Part shown: positions 1-12,741 of the stretch, piece after piece | Layout of the letters: each line of letters opens with the position of its first letter | How positions within the stretch are numbered: position 1 is the first letter of the stretch | DNA from: Elephas maximus indicus | Lineage: Eukaryota; Chordata; Mammalia; Proboscidea; Elephantidae | Direction: 5' to 3' | Assembly: GCF_024166365.1 (NCBI RefSeq) | Contig: NC_064839.1 | Location: forward strand, 34,236,378-34,300,377 | Length of the DNA stretch: 64,000 nucleotides | The notes under the pieces: model-generated | Database searches by the model: none | What the model was told of the DNA's origin: nothing | Seen by the model: the letters and a program-made list of their open reading frames with translations, nothing else | Position numbers and translations under genes: made by a program

Positions 1-1000
1 AGCATTCTGGTTGTACTTCTTCCAAGACAGATTTGTTCATTCTTTTGGCAGTCCATGGTATATTTAATATTATTCTCCAACATCACAATTCAAAGGCATC
101 AATTCTTCTTCAGTCTTCTTTATTTATCGTGCAGCTTTCACATGCATATGAGGGGATTGAAAACACCATGGCTTGGGTCAGGCGCACCTTAGTCCTCAAG
201 GTGACATCTTTGCTTTTCAACACTTTAAAGAGGTCTTTTGCAGCAGATCTGCCCAATGCAACGCGTCTTTTGATTTCTTGACTGCTGCTTCCATGGGAGT
301 TGATTGTGGATCCAAGTAAAATGAACTCTTTGACAACTTCGATCTTATCTCTGTTTATCACGATGTTGCTTATTGGTCCAGTTGTGAGGATTTTTGTTTT
401 CCTTATGTTGAGGTGTAATCCATACTGAAGGCTGTGGTCTCTGATGTTCATCAGTGCTTCAAGTCCTCTTCACTTTCAGCAAGCAAGATTGTGTCATCTG
501 CATAACACAGGTTGTTAATGAGTCTTCCTCCAATCGTGATGCTCCATTCTCCTTCATATAGTCCAGCTTCTCAGATTATTTGCTCAGCATACAGACTGAA
601 TAGGTATGGTGAAAGGATACAACCCCGACAAACACCTTTCCTGACTTTAAACCATGCAGTATCCCCTTGTTCTGTCTGAACGACTGCCTCCTGATCTATG
701 TACAGGTTCCCCATGAGCACAATTAAGTGTTCTGGAATTCCCATTCTTCACAAAGTTATCCACAATTTGTTATGATTCACACTGTTAAATGCCTTTGCAT
801 AGTCAATAAAACACAGGTAAACATCTTTCTGCTGTTCTCTGCTTTCAGCCAGGATCCATCTGATATACCAATGATATCCCTGGTTCCGCAACCTCTTCTG
901 AATTTGGCTTGAATTTCTGGCAGTTCCCTGTCAATATACTGCTGCAACTGCTTCTGAATGATCTTCAGCAAAATTTTACTTGCATGTGATATTAATATCA
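1..1000 (-). mobile_element. RTE LINE, 3' half fragment
   Basis: This is the reverse complement of the reverse-transcriptase region of the RTE LINE seen whole at 36.7-39.9 kb. Recognisable pieces are the complement of 'tatgcagatgacacaa' (Tyr-Ala-Asp-Asp box) near 490-510 and of 'gcaaaggcattcgactgtgt'-like sequence near 780-800. Homology ends close to base 1000. The element runs off the window start, so its 3' end is not visible. Frame is broken in several places; it is an inactive copy. Confidence 0.9.
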
Positions 1001-2410
1001 CGTGATAGGTTAACCATATCTCAACAAAGGTGTTTAAAAAAAAGTTGCAAGGAAAAGACACGTCTGCTTATCATCAGCTGTAACATTTATTACACGAAGT
1101 CCTTTTCTCTCTTTAAGCTTGGGAAGTAAAGCTTCAGGGAGACAATATCTTTACCTGCCCTTTGTTTCAAAAGTATCATCTCTGGCCAGAAACAAGAACC
1201 CAGTATCTAGATATGTGTTGACTCAGTTCTGAGATCCCTGGGCAATCAATGCCCCCATCCAAACACCCAAGCAGCTTACAGGCTTCAATCCTACATTTTC
1301 TCATACCACAGAGGACAGAACAGACATGATGCCTGCTGCCCACCTCCAGGTACAGGGACTATAGGACTTTCCAATCCTCATAAGCACAGAGCCACAGCAA
1401 TGCTGGGCACACAATGACATTCGACAAACACGAAGGTTCATCTACTCATGGCCTGGTAAGGAACTTCAGCCCCAAAGCCAAAGGCCCTCTCCCAGCCACA
1501 TTTCACTCTGAACCTCAACTTGTAGCTAGCTGGTAGGAGGCCACTACAGGGCTTCACGACAGACAAGTGAGCTCCAACTCAGCCACACCACCTCCGATTC
1601 TACTAGCCCCTCTTGCCAATGAAGTACTTCGGCACCATGAGATTAAATGACTGACAACCACAAAGCCAGTGACATAACAGGCATAAAGGAAGTTCACTTC
1701 TCCATCCACGCAAGAAAATCTAAGCAGGCCTGACCTTCCCCGTCAATCACCAAAAATGCATGTCATGTGTGTGCTTTGCTAAGTCCTGGACTGATGTGGT
1801 CTCAGTTCTCGGACAGCTTGCCAAAAATGAGGCAGAACAATAAGGAAAGGGAACTATACCTGCCTCAGAGCAAATACACTGGATAAACCCACATTCACAT
1901 CTCACCGCTGCCACTCCATTCACCATGTGCCTATGTCACATGACCTCTCAGAGCTGCTGCCTCAGCTGCTACCCTGAGTCGGCAGGTTGCTGTTCAACAG
2001 GATTAGACAAAGCACACCTGTGGCAGGGCGGGGAGGGTGACGAGTGGGCAACTATCTGTGTTCCCAGAGCCCCACTCCATCTACTTGTTCATGTGCTGGA
2101 GGCTCTGCCAGCATCGGACTCTGGTGAAAGAAGTAGGCCATGCTCAAAGACCTGGACCTGGGGGCCGTCAAGGAGAAAGGAGGTGAGCATTTGCTCGTTC
2201 TTGGAAACAGGTCAGGCTACACTAGGAACACTCCCATCCTGGGCTTGGGAGGCAAGAAGGGCTTTCACTCCCTACGCAGGTGACTGGAAAAGACAGAACT
2301 TAGCTCTCTGCCATGTCACTTCCCTGCCAGGGCTTTCTTTTCAAACAGCAGGATATATGTAAGGAGCTGGGCAGGGGGAGGAGGGGCAGGGAGGAGATTA
2401 TTAACTCTAT

Positions 2411-2622
2411 TAAAAACAAAACCAAAACATTGCCATCAAGTTGATTCCAACTCACGGCAACCCTGCAGGACAGAGTAGAACTGTCCCATAGAGTTTTCAA
2501 GGCTGTAAACTTTACAGAAGCAGACTGCCAGGTCTTTTCACCCACAGAATGGCTGGTGGGTTCAAACCACCAATCTTTCGGTTAGCAGGTGAGTACTTAA
2601 CTACTGCTCCACCAGGGCTCCT
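2411..2622 (-). mobile_element. AfroSINE, minus orientation
   Basis: A tRNA-derived SINE reading on the minus strand: head complement 'gagccctggtgg', B-box-like 'ggttcaaacc' complement and tail 'ttttggttttgttttta'. Probable target duplication ttattaactctat / ttattaaccctat at 2398-2410 and 2622-2634, with one mismatch. Confidence 0.88.
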
Positions 2623-3679
2623 TATTAACCCTATAATTTGAGCAGAAGTACGGTAAACCTCTCTAATTTACCCCTTTCTTCTACATGGCACCAAGGTGGA
2701 AAAGAACAAATACCATGTGCTAGAGAGGAGAGATGGCCAATAAGTGGAGCAGGACAACACGCAACCTCTGGGTGGCAATGAGGCCATGCATCTACCTCTG
2801 ATTGCTCAATTTAGCCCCTTCACTGACAAACCATCAATGCAAACTGTAAGACCAGTGACTCTCATGAACCTTGTAAACACTGTGCTGAGTGAAATTAAGT
2901 CAAACACAAAAGGGCAAATAGTGTACGACCCCATTTATATGAAATATCTATAATACGTAAATGTATTCAGCCCAAAGTTTATTAGTGGGTACGAAGGGCG
3001 GGTGGAACGGAAAGAGAGGGAGTAAGTGCTTAAAGAACACTTTGTCTCTGTTAAGGGTGATAAAAAATTTGGAAACAGATAGTGGCGATTGTTGCACAAC
3101 ATGATGAACGTAATTAACGTCACGTTACTGTACATGAGAAAAAGGCTGAAATGGCAAATGTTTTCATCTATATATTTTTACCACAATAAAAAAAAAAACA
3201 AAAGAAGAAGAGTGACTCACGCAGTCTGTTGGGTTCTGGGGCCAACAGGCAGCCGAGAAAGAACCCCTGCTCCAGAGAGGTGAAAGCATGGAGTGGGTGC
3301 TGATCAGGCCAAGCTGGGTCAAGATCCTCCAGAGAGCAGAATGGAGGAGAAGCAGCGGACAGCAAAGGCCCTCAGATGACCACACCCACAGCAGACCACA
3401 TAGCCAGGTCCACACTTAGGCTGCAGAGGGCAAGCTGGAGCCCTGAAAATGACCTGCCTTCAGAATGGAGTGGTGGTTCCTGGGGCCCATGACCCCTCCA
3501 CCTCCCTCTGCCATCTTTCCCCCTAAAAACAACAGTCTGCTGACACCACTGCTGTCACATGAGCAGACTCTGGTCAGCTTGGATTTATCTTTTTTCTTTT
3601 CTGCTTTCTAGATTTTCTAAAATTAACACAAATTACTTTTATAATCATAGAAAAATAATTTTTAAGAGACAGCTGATGG

Positions 3680-4035
3680 AGTCGTGTGGTTGACAAAATG
3701 GTGCTGGCAGCTGGGTGGACAACACCTCTAAGACTTGTCTACAAAAACTTAAGCCTAGCTTTCCTGTAAATCAGGCCACCTTCACCGACCAATGAGATTC
3801 TGACATAGCTTCCACCCTCTTGGCCAATGAAATCCTGACAGCGCTTCAATAGTAACTTGTATAAGCCAACCAGAAATAAGCTTTTGCTTCCATGTTTTGT
3901 CAATATAAGTCAACCTCTGCTGATACTTGGTAGAGTACTTTTCCTGATTCACAAATCTTCTGCCTGAATAAACCTCATCTAGTCTTAGTCTACTAAAAAA
4001 AAAAAATTTTTTTTTAGTAGATTAAAAAAAAAGTC
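3680..4035 (+). mobile_element. LTR-like solo insert with poly(A)-like end
   Basis: The insert is flanked by the 10-bp direct repeat 'cagctgatgg' at 3670-3679 and 4036-4045. The body has two CCAAT boxes (near 3788 and 3821), TATA-like text near 3860 and an AATAAA near 3966, an order typical of the U3-R part of an old class I (ERV1-like) LTR. The long duplication and the A-rich right end are more like L1-mediated insertion of a transcript than integration by a retrovirus. It is a fossil with no coding part, and the family assignment is uncertain. Confidence 0.4.
3990..4020. repeat. A/T-rich perfect inverted repeat
   Basis: Arms 'ctact' + A9 and T9 + 'agtag' face each other around a short A/T centre, giving a near-perfect palindrome at the right end of the LTR-like insert. 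It could form a hairpin, or it may reflect a template switch in a poly(A) tract. Confidence 0.75.
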
Positions 4036-4999
4036 AGCTGATGGCCACAATCTGAAGAGGCTATTGGTTCTCCCCTATCAGACTCTCCTTGGATCATGCC
4101 AAGGCAACATTTCAGTGACAGAGGGATACATGGGGGACTTGGCTTACATGGTCAGCCCCTCAGTGTACCCAGCTCCCTGAGTCCTGAGGTTCAGGACTCT
4201 CAGAAAGGAGGGCAGAGGCTGCATCAGACAAGCATACCTTCAGGAGCATCAGGAAACAATCAGAATCCCCACTGAGCAGAAGAGCCAGGAGCCCAGCTCA
4301 CATAACACCTGGTACTTCCTCAGGGGACCCTGCTGCAGTGAGACTGATTCAGCACAGCTCCAGCTGACAAGGGGTTCTGTCCTGGTGTGGACATAGGACA
4401 GGACCTCTGAAATCCAGGCCACCAGACTCTCACACCCTCCAGATATGCAAAACAAGGCCTGGAGGGAAGGAGACCACCCCTTTGTTGTAATCCCCAAGCC
4501 AGCCCTGGGAGACGGCCTGGAGCAGCCCACACAGGGAACCCTTTTGGCAACACGAAGAACATTCCTCTCCTGCCTTCTGAAAGGAAGCGTCTGAAGAGTT
4601 GCAGGGCTCCGAAGACAACACACACCGACTCTGAAAGCCTGGGCTGAGACTCTCCACCCTAATTCAGAATGGTGGGTCTTGGGTTTCAACCCACATCTCA
4701 CATTCCCCATCAGAAGAGGAGAGGTTAGACTACAGGGCTCCTAAACTCTATCCCAGCTCTGACCTAGATATTTCGATTCTTGGAAGAATAACAACTGTGT
4801 ACTGTTCCAAATGCACTGTGCCCAGGTGCAAGCACAAGACGGAGGAGATGGTACCTTAGAAGAGTAATCAAAGAGTCACCAAGAACATCACTGTGCCTCT
4901 GCATGCCAGCATGAGCCTTGTCTGGCTTTTCCCAGTGGGACAAGTGGGATCTGGCACTGACCATAAGGGAAAGCATCAGAGTATTCTGGCCATACCAAA

Positions 5000-5167
5000 C
5001 CAACAAAACCAAAACCCAGTGCCATTGAGTCTATTCCGACTCATAGTGACCCTATAGGATGGAGTAGAACTGCCCCATAGAGTTTCCATGGCGCACCTGG
5101 CGGATTCAAACTGCCAACCCTTTGGTTAGCAGCCGTAGCACTTAACCACTACGCCACCAGGATTTCC
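5000..5167 (-). mobile_element. AfroSINE, minus orientation, shortened
   Basis: The complement of the SINE head ('aaatcctggtggcgtagtgg') lies at the right and of the tail ('gggttttggttttgttgg') at the left. It is shorter than the ~200-bp copies elsewhere because the middle section is missing. Confidence 0.88.
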
Positions 5168-6810
5168 TCTGGCCACACATCAGGGCCATAATTAAGAAGT
5201 CCCTCACCGTAAGCACACAACCAGTGACAAAAGTGAAGGACACAGACCCAGCTCTTCTCGCTTTCTATCAATTTCTTCCTTGAGGAAAGGTGGACTTTAT
5301 GCACTGTCAGGCCCTAGATATTTTATACCGGGATATCTCCAGACTCACAGAGCTCTGGTATGAAGTGATGAAAAAGAGAGAAGAGGTAAGGCCATCAACC
5401 TCAGGGCTGAGCTGGGTCTTGGGGGTGGGGGAGGGGAGTGCTAGCTCCTCTGCTAACCCTCTCAGGTAAGTGGGCCAGTCACCACTGACCCAGACCCCTG
5501 AGAACCTCCTGGAATCTCACCTGACAGTTTCATCTTGACATCTAACACCTCAGCCACAGCTCAACAGGCTGGCAATCTTGTTCCCATTAGAGCCTACCCC
5601 AAATACAGAAGTCAACAGCCTCCACAACAGAGGGGATCTCTAAGACAAAATGGTTACAAAATGGTCCCTGGGAGACATTTCCAGAAAACACCAACTGTCC
5701 TTTAGCTCTGAAATGAGGGTTGATACTTGGCACTGGGGATTTTACTTCATAGCCTGAGGGACCTGCTTAAAGCCACAGCCTCCACCATGACACTGGCTTT
5801 TCCAGCAGATGTGCTGCATCCTGTCCCTCTGCCAGGAAGCCCCAAATTCACCCACTGAGCCCCAACTCTGTGTTCCACACTGGAACAGGGGCATTACAGA
5901 GATGACATACCTGACCCTAGTACCATCCAAGGTAGAACAGGTCAGAAGGAGAGAACAAGGGGCCCTCAAGTTAGGATGTCCTTGCTTAGAGGACAGTGGT
6001 TCTGAGAACGAGTCAGGAGGCTCTTGTACACCTGCTGCCAGCAGCACCATCAGAGCACCCAGAGAGCCCGCTAGACAGCAAGGGGACAGAACAGCTCCTT
6101 GGATGGCTCAGGCACGTTACTCACACACCCTGGGTTCTAGGCTTCCTCTCTAAAGGGCTGGCAGAGTCTCACTCAGGTCTCAAGTACCCAGCCTTGACTT
6201 TCCAGAGCCTGTCACATTAAAAAAACAAATGCACTGCCTTTAATCTGAAGGTGTAGCCACTTGGCACACATTCTTAATGCGGGAGGGCTCTCATCAGACC
6301 CCACAACCAGTAGGCTCTGGGCCCTGAACCTCTACTTTGCTGGCCCTGTGTAGCTACATAGCTGGAGCACAACTGTATGTGGGCATGGCAGACGCAATTA
6401 GTTACTCAGCCATTACCCTTACTCTCTAGTTACAGGTGTTCATCCAGAAACTGGCCTTGCGTTTGTTGGTTTATAATGTTTTACCTAGCATCTTTCATTA
6501 TTTTCAGTAAGAGGTTTTATTCAAGTAGCCTCATCTATGTGCATGGAAACTCTTAAGTCCAACGATTCTGTACGCACCAAATTCCCTGTATTAAACTCCT
6601 TCTTGCTTGAAATGTCTAGACTGGTTTGTTTTCTGTACTGGCCTCTACTGATACAATGTATATATAATGAGAATAAACCTGCATTTGTTTAAACCTGCAC
6701 TTCTCTGTTCATTCTGCTATTTTTCAAATTACACTGTGTCCCATGTTGACAGATGCTTTGTGTTCTTTTGAATTATCAATTAAAAATTTATCTATATGTA
6801 ATATGAAAAT

Positions 6811-7015
6811 AGGAACCCTGGTGGTGCATTGGTTAAGCTCTCGGCTGCTAACCAAAAGATCAGTGGTTTGAACCCACCAGGCACTCCACAGGAGAAAGAT
6901 GTGGCATTCTGCTTCCGAAAAGATTTATAGCCTTGAAAACCCTATGGGGTAGTCCTACTCTATTCTATAGGGTTGCTGTAAGTCGGAATCAACTTAACGG
7001 CAATGTGTTTGGTTT
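6811..7015 (+). mobile_element. AfroSINE, plus orientation
   Basis: Head 'aggaaccctggtggtgcatt', B-box region 'gtttgaaccc', central 'agaaagatgtggcattctgc' and tail 'ggcaatgtgtttggttt'. A-rich similar sequences flank it (atatgaaaat / atataaaaat). Confidence 0.9.
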
Positions 7016-7017
7016 CG

Positions 7018-7080
7018 GAATATAAAAATACATTTTGATTAAAAACACACATATATATAAATACACACACACATATAAAC
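7018..7080. repeat. AT/CA-rich simple repeat
   Basis: Impure (CA)n and (TA)n tracts between two oppositely oriented SINEs. Confidence 0.7.
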
Positions 7081-7275
7081 CTGTTGTTGTTAGGTGCCAT
7101 CCAATTGATTCAGACTCATAGCAACACCATGTAACAGAGTAAAACTGCTCCAATAGGTTTTCTTGGCTGTAATCTTTATGGAAGTAGATTGCCAGGTCTT
7201 TTTCCTGCAGAGCTGCTGGGTGGGTATGAACCACCAATCTTTCAGTTAGCAGCTGAGTGCCTGAACTCCTGGCAT
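7081..7275 (-). mobile_element. AfroSINE with RTE-type tail, minus orientation
   Basis: The left end 'ctgttgttgttaggtgcc' is the complement of the RTE LINE tail 'ggcacctaacaacaaca'. The head lies at the right and is diverged. This tail type differs from the 'gtttggttt' tails of neighbouring copies. Confidence 0.85.
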
Positions 7276-7950
7276 AATAGCTCCTATGAAAACAGCTTTA
7301 TATAAAACAGCTCATGCCAATTTCAGAAACATGCCTTTGTAAACTGTGTTATAGCCACTTCTACTTTTCAAACCATCCCTCTGCTTCTTTACTCGTTTCA
7401 GCTCTGCCTTGGCACTGTCTTTCAGAAGAGATGAGCTGAGCGCTCTCACTGTCTGAGCAGAACTACCCTTCTCATCTCTCTACTTCTCATCTTCTAGGCA
7501 CCTCGGCCCTGAAGGCCAGTAGGTTTCATCTCTAACCAAAAAATAACAGCTGCCTGGCATGCTATGCATTGAGGAACATTCTGGGGCTCTGTCCGGACTT
7601 GCCAAGAAAGAGTGCTGTTCTCAATCAGTAACATTTGCCATGGAAGCTAAGGGGGCAGTGGGGCATTTGAGCTATGATACTTGCTATCCCTGACTTCAAC
7701 TAAACTTCTCCGAAATACCAAGCCATCTCCCTAAACTCTAAGGTCTAAAAAGAAGAAAAAGCAGAGAGACATAAGAGAGATGCCAAAGATGCACCCAGCC
7801 CTCCCCTACTCCCCTGTACAGTCCAGGGCATTTTCTGGTCCCCTCATGACAGAGGGGCTGTGGGCTCTGTGCCATCACCAAGTTCTCCAGCACTTCTAGC
7901 AACAGATCCACAACCTCATGTCTCAATTACAAGGATCCTGGAGCTCTTAC

Positions 7951-8117
7951 AGGAAACCCTGGTGGTGTAGTGGTTAAGAGCTATGTCTGCTAACTAAAAG
8001 GCTGGCAGTCCAAATCCATCAGGTGCTTCTTGAAAACTCTATGCGGCAGTTCTACTCTGTCCTGTAGGGTCACTGTGAGTCAGCACTGACTTGACACCAA
8101 GGGGTTTGGTTTTCTGA
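7951..8117 (+). mobile_element. AfroSINE, plus orientation
   Basis: Head 'aggaaaccctggtggtgtag', tail 'gacaccaaggggtttggttt'. It is flanked by the related strings gagctcttaca and gaaactcttaca, a likely target duplication. Confidence 0.88.
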
Positions 8118-9554
8118 AACTCTTACAAAGATGCTGTATCTGAATTTTGCATGGACTTTATAGAGAGACGGTCCTTGCATTTAGATACAGTGTTATCCAT
8201 TCCTCTCTCAGTGACATTGATGAGTCCCTTCTTTCCAACTTGACTCCCGACCACAGACATCTACCTCGGGTCCCTTGATTCCTTCCCGATGGCTTCAGAA
8301 CAGGAATGATACAACTGGGCCTGCCCCAGAGCTGCTCAGTCCATCCTCCTGTGCCACCACCTGACATGTTCCTGCTTCCCCACCATCAGGAAGTCCCTTA
8401 CAAGGTGACTCACCTAGAGAAAAGACCAAACGTTCCAGAATGAAAAGACAATGGGAGTGGAGGGGGTGAACTAAATTCTAGAAATTTCTCTAGAGGCTGA
8501 TCCTTGACCAAGGAAGGCCCCAAGTTCTAAAGAAGGCAGCCATATTCCCTACTCTCAGCTCACGGTTGGAGCCTGATGGTGACATACAGTAAGTAGTGAG
8601 GTCCCAGGGAAGCTGAGATGTGCTCAGCACAGGAACAGGTCCTACCAGGAAAAGTGGACATTATGTAGGCTCTGGCCCTCTCACCCCATGCCAGAGCCAC
8701 ATCCCAGTGTCCCCAGCTAAACCAGGGCGTTAATGCCCAACACAGGTAACCAATACAACACTCTAAGATGTCCACCATCCAAGCATTCCATGTCTCCAGA
8801 AATAGCACAACACATTACCTGGATAGAGATGCAGCCTCAAAGCTCAGCATCTGCCTGGAGTCCATTAGTCCCAGGGAGCAGTCAGGGAGTACAAAACACA
8901 ATCAGCATCTGTACCTGCCTTAGACAAGGATGGCACCTACCTCTCAGGACTGACGGGACAAGGCCTTTTTGCCAGGTCCACTGATGTGTACCAGCCTCTT
9001 CGATGACACTGTACAATGCACAAGGCTAGGAGCCTGGAGTGGCAGAATAGGGAGCCCAGGGTAGAGCCCAGCCATGGGCTGTCCCCAGGCTGGAAAGCCT
9101 GGGCTCAGATGGCCCTCTAGACTAGGAACATGGCAGGTGAGATCTCAACTGACTGAATGGCTCTCTCGATCTCCTTGGAAAATCACTTTGTGTGATTCTG
9201 CCCCATGAGAGGGAGACATCTGGGCATAAAAATGAGGACAGTCTTGTCATTTAAATGGGAGTTGGTGAAACCAAAAATACCTGAGAACACAAGCAGAGTC
9301 CTTTTACCTCCCAGGAGCTTCCCTGGGTACCAGCCTTCAACATTCTACCCCTGCATCTCACCATACAAGAGAAAGGCCAGGCAAGGGTCAGGAAAGCCAA
9401 CCAGCTACAGGAAAACCTCGCCTGGAGTCAAGGACCTAAAGCCACTGGCCCTTGGTGGCCCACTGGCCCTTCAGCAGAAGGGCCTGGCTAAACCAGACCA
9501 GCAGAGTCTTTCTTACCTATGCATTCTCAAAACCAAGGTCAGATCCAAAGTCTC

Positions 9555-10010
9555 CACACAATGCTACTGCCCCCAGGATAAAGCCCATGCTCTTTAGCTG
9601 TGGCACATAAGGTATTTTCAATCTAGTCTCTGCCTACCTCATACTCTGTGTTCTACATCTTTTTATGCCCTGTTCCTTCGGCCTGGAGCATCTGCTTCTC
9701 ACTATGTTCACCTGGAACCCCTAACTCATCCTTCCAGATTCAGCATCATGCCTCTTCTGTACCCTCCCCAACTTCTCAGGTACAGGAGGAAGTCCATCCT
9801 CTGGACCACCTCTGGGCCTGGCACACACCATGGATTGGCCCTTTTATACCACTCTCGGAAGTCATTTGCACAGGCGTGTCTGTCTCTCCTCTAGACTGAT
9901 CTCCTCATGGGCAGGGCATCAAACCTGTGCTCCTGGTGCTCAGACCTGGGACTCGGTCAAAGCAAGGGGTGCTGTATCACAGTGTGCAGAATTAATGGAT
10001 GAGTCAACTA
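9555..10010 (+). mobile_element. L2 LINE 3' region (ancient)
   Basis: Diverged text in the order of the L2 3' end: 'ggataaagcccatgctcttt', 'cctgttccttcggcctggag', 'ctcatccttccagattcagc', then 'catgggcagggcatc'. Similar old L2-type text recurs at 10610-10830. It is far older than the SINEs and RTE. Confidence 0.65.
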
Positions 10011-11403
10011 CTGTCTGGCCAAAAGAAGTCAGCTGCAGGAGTGAGCAAAGGCAGTATGCCTGTGACCAGAGAGTCCCCTCCACCACTGCCCCACCCATAC
10101 CCGGTCCAGTGTTCTAGCCCAGGCTTGCTGTTCTTGGGTACAGCCACCCATCACATGAGAGGAGGCCTCTGCCGCTGGGATGATGTTACAGTCTATTTTG
10201 AGGGTCACAGTGAAGCATCTGTCAGCCTGGCCAGCCACACCCTCTATGCATCATCACTAAGAGCCAGGGACACCCACAGGTCCATGAGCTCTGCCCAAGA
10301 AAGTCACTCTTCCCACAGACCCTCGGCTTCAGGGCTTCCTTGACTTCCTGGCCAGATCACGCTGAATGCTCTCTATCTCCTGGCACCACTGGCAGGCTCT
10401 GATGTCTCCTTGCCCCACCAGACCTGTTCCCCGGGGTTCACAGCTCTGGTGACTCGGCAAAATGCACTTGAAACCCATCAGTCTGCACCAAGCTCTTGCC
10501 TCAAACACAGCCCCTCCTCCTCCTCCTCAGTTTTCACTTATATCTCGGGAGGGCCCAGAAAGCCCAGCACCCCGACATAGAGCTAGTTAACTGACCAGAG
10601 CCATTATGGGTCCACACAGGTCTCGCCTGCTGGGAAACTCCTACTCATCCCTCACAACCATGCCAGGCTCTGCCTCCTCTCACAGTGAGCCTTTTAGTCT
10701 ACCCTCTGGTAGGTGGACCATAGGCTCCCTGAGGACAGGCCTGCCTGTGCTGACTTTATCTGTTCTTTCTGCACCTAGCATGAGGTCTGGCACATAGTCT
10801 AGGTGTGAGAAAACATTCTATGAAATAAAAACTTTTCTGATTAGACTAACTTACTGTGTTCTACAGAAGACACTGTCAGAACGAAGGCCTTTCTGTACAA
10901 CAATAACACTGACAATGGGTTCATAAACACCCTTTACAAATGAGGCCCATATTCAAATCTACAAAAAAACAAGTTTCAGTTCAATGGGATGTTTCACTTC
11001 AAAGGGATATAAGTCAGTCAAACTCAGCCCAGAGCATGCCACACTTCTCTGGCACTAAGCACCTTTCAGCTCTGTCCCCTAACACTGTGGTCGCCTAAGT
11101 ATCCAACCACATATTCCTTCACTCTAGGGAAGGAATCCAATGGCAGCCACAATAGGGAAAAGGCAGCAGCAGCATGGACACATGTGTCTTGGATCAAGCA
11201 AGTGCATCTGATAAGTCAGGCTACTCTATGCCCTGCAGCCAAGGGAGGCCACCAAATACCACAGGACTTCAAGACTCACCCACAAAACAGGCACATTATC
11301 ATCAGCTCCAGCCACTTCCCAGAGATGCCATGAGGATCAAACTAGACAACACAGGAAACCTTCACAACCAATTAACACTTGGGTCATGGACTAAACCAGG
11401 GTC

Positions 11404-11831
11404 AAAAATGCATCTCCACGGAAGTGACGACGTTTGCCAGGGCTGCAGGTGTTTCGCGGGTCTCTGTATTTAGCTGCTTTAGGCACGAAAGATGCCGGGC
11501 CTGGTGGCCGCAAGCCCTGCCCCGCCTGAGTCGCAGGAGAAGAAGCCGCTGAAGCCCTACTGCGCCTGCCCAGAGACCAAGGAGGCGCGCGATGCGTGTA
11601 CCATCGAGAAAGGAGAAGGGCACTGTAGACACCTAATTGAGGCCCACAAGGAATGCATGAGAGCCCTGGGATTTAAGATATGAAATGGTGGCCTGCTCTG
11701 TGAATGAATAATTTCAGAAGAATGAAGATTAGCTAACTGGGAATTCTTTAATGTCTCAATAGATGGAAAAAGTATTTATAATTTATTGAAAAAAAAACCC
11801 TGGTCAAAGAAAAAAAAAAAATGCATCTCCA
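11404..11831 (+). pseudogene. COX17: COX17 retrocopy with target duplications
   Basis: An intronless copy of COX17, the copper chaperone that delivers Cu(I) to SCO1/COX11 in the mitochondrial intermembrane space. A 63-codon frame at 11492-11683 begins [20 protein letters not shown] and ends [13 protein letters not shown], the full length of human COX17. The insert includes 5' and 3' UTR text and ends in A-rich tracts. It is bounded by a 15-bp duplication aaaaatgcatctcca at 11404-11418 and 11817-11831. The frame is open, but the first cysteine of the CC copper site is tyrosine (Lys-Pro-Tyr-Cys-Ala-Cys). The CX9C cysteines of the helical hairpin remain. It lies antisense inside RANBP10 intron 2. 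Most likely a processed pseudogene; if expressed, the copper site would be impaired. Confidence 0.93.
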
Positions 11832-12119
11832 ACATTGATGGGAAAAAGGAAACGAGCTGGTCAATGTCTGTCCTGCAACTGCCCTTGGCCTCCTCAAAAC
11901 CACACCTGGGGCATTCCAACATCTGGCTATATCCCAGCCTTGAGAAGGCTTTTAGGAGTTCCATAAATAAGCTATGAGGGGACATTCACACCCTCGCCAC
12001 CTCACAGCAGTGAACTAAAGCTGGCCACCACAGGCATCCATGAAATGGAACCTTTTTAAAACGGAGGTATCCAGGCCAGCTTAACAGCTATATTAATGTC
12101 AAAATGCTGGGACTAGAAG

Positions 12120-12320
12120 TTGGGACTCTTGGTGACCATGTGTGTGCAGAGGAGAACTGCACTCTGTAGGGTTTTCAAGGCTGTGACCTTTCAGACGCAA
12201 ATCACCAGGCCTTTCTTTCAAGGCGCCTCTAGGTGGGTTTGAACCACCAACCTTTCAGTTAGTATTCAAACACACATGGGGTTGCCATGAGTCAGAATTA
12301 ACTCAACAGCTACTGGTTAG
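12120..12320 (-). mobile_element. AfroSINE remnant, rearranged
   Basis: 12120-12270 reads as a diverged minus-strand SINE ('gtgggtttgaaccaccaacc'). It is followed by a plus-strand SINE tail piece ('ggggttgccatgagtcagaa') at about 12278-12320, so two fragments or an internal inversion are present. Confidence 0.65.
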
Positions 12321-12741
12321 AAACTGGGGGAAGATGCCCAACTTTCTTTAGGCTTGCAGGCCAACACCTACAGTGAGGCCATCTGGCAAAATGCAGATTT
12401 TCCAGTAAGATGCATTTTAAACTAAAATGTTAAGTCAGTTAAAAAAATCCAGACCTCTGGGTCTGAAAACTCCCCTTTGGAAAATTTATAGGACTAGAGA
12501 CAAAATTATCCATTTTTCTCCCTACAAATTTAAGTAATGGCTCTCAGTGTCTTTGGCAATATGGAACTCTAGCACCAAACAACATTTCAATCTACACAGT
12601 AACCATTTTTTGGAATGTTTGTTTTAAGAGACCATTCTCATTCATACTAGCTCAAACACATTAAATATACAGTATGTGTGTTTGTATCAGATGGTAGGAA
12701 AGGAAAATAGGAGCTTTAAAGCCCTTCAATAACATAAAACT

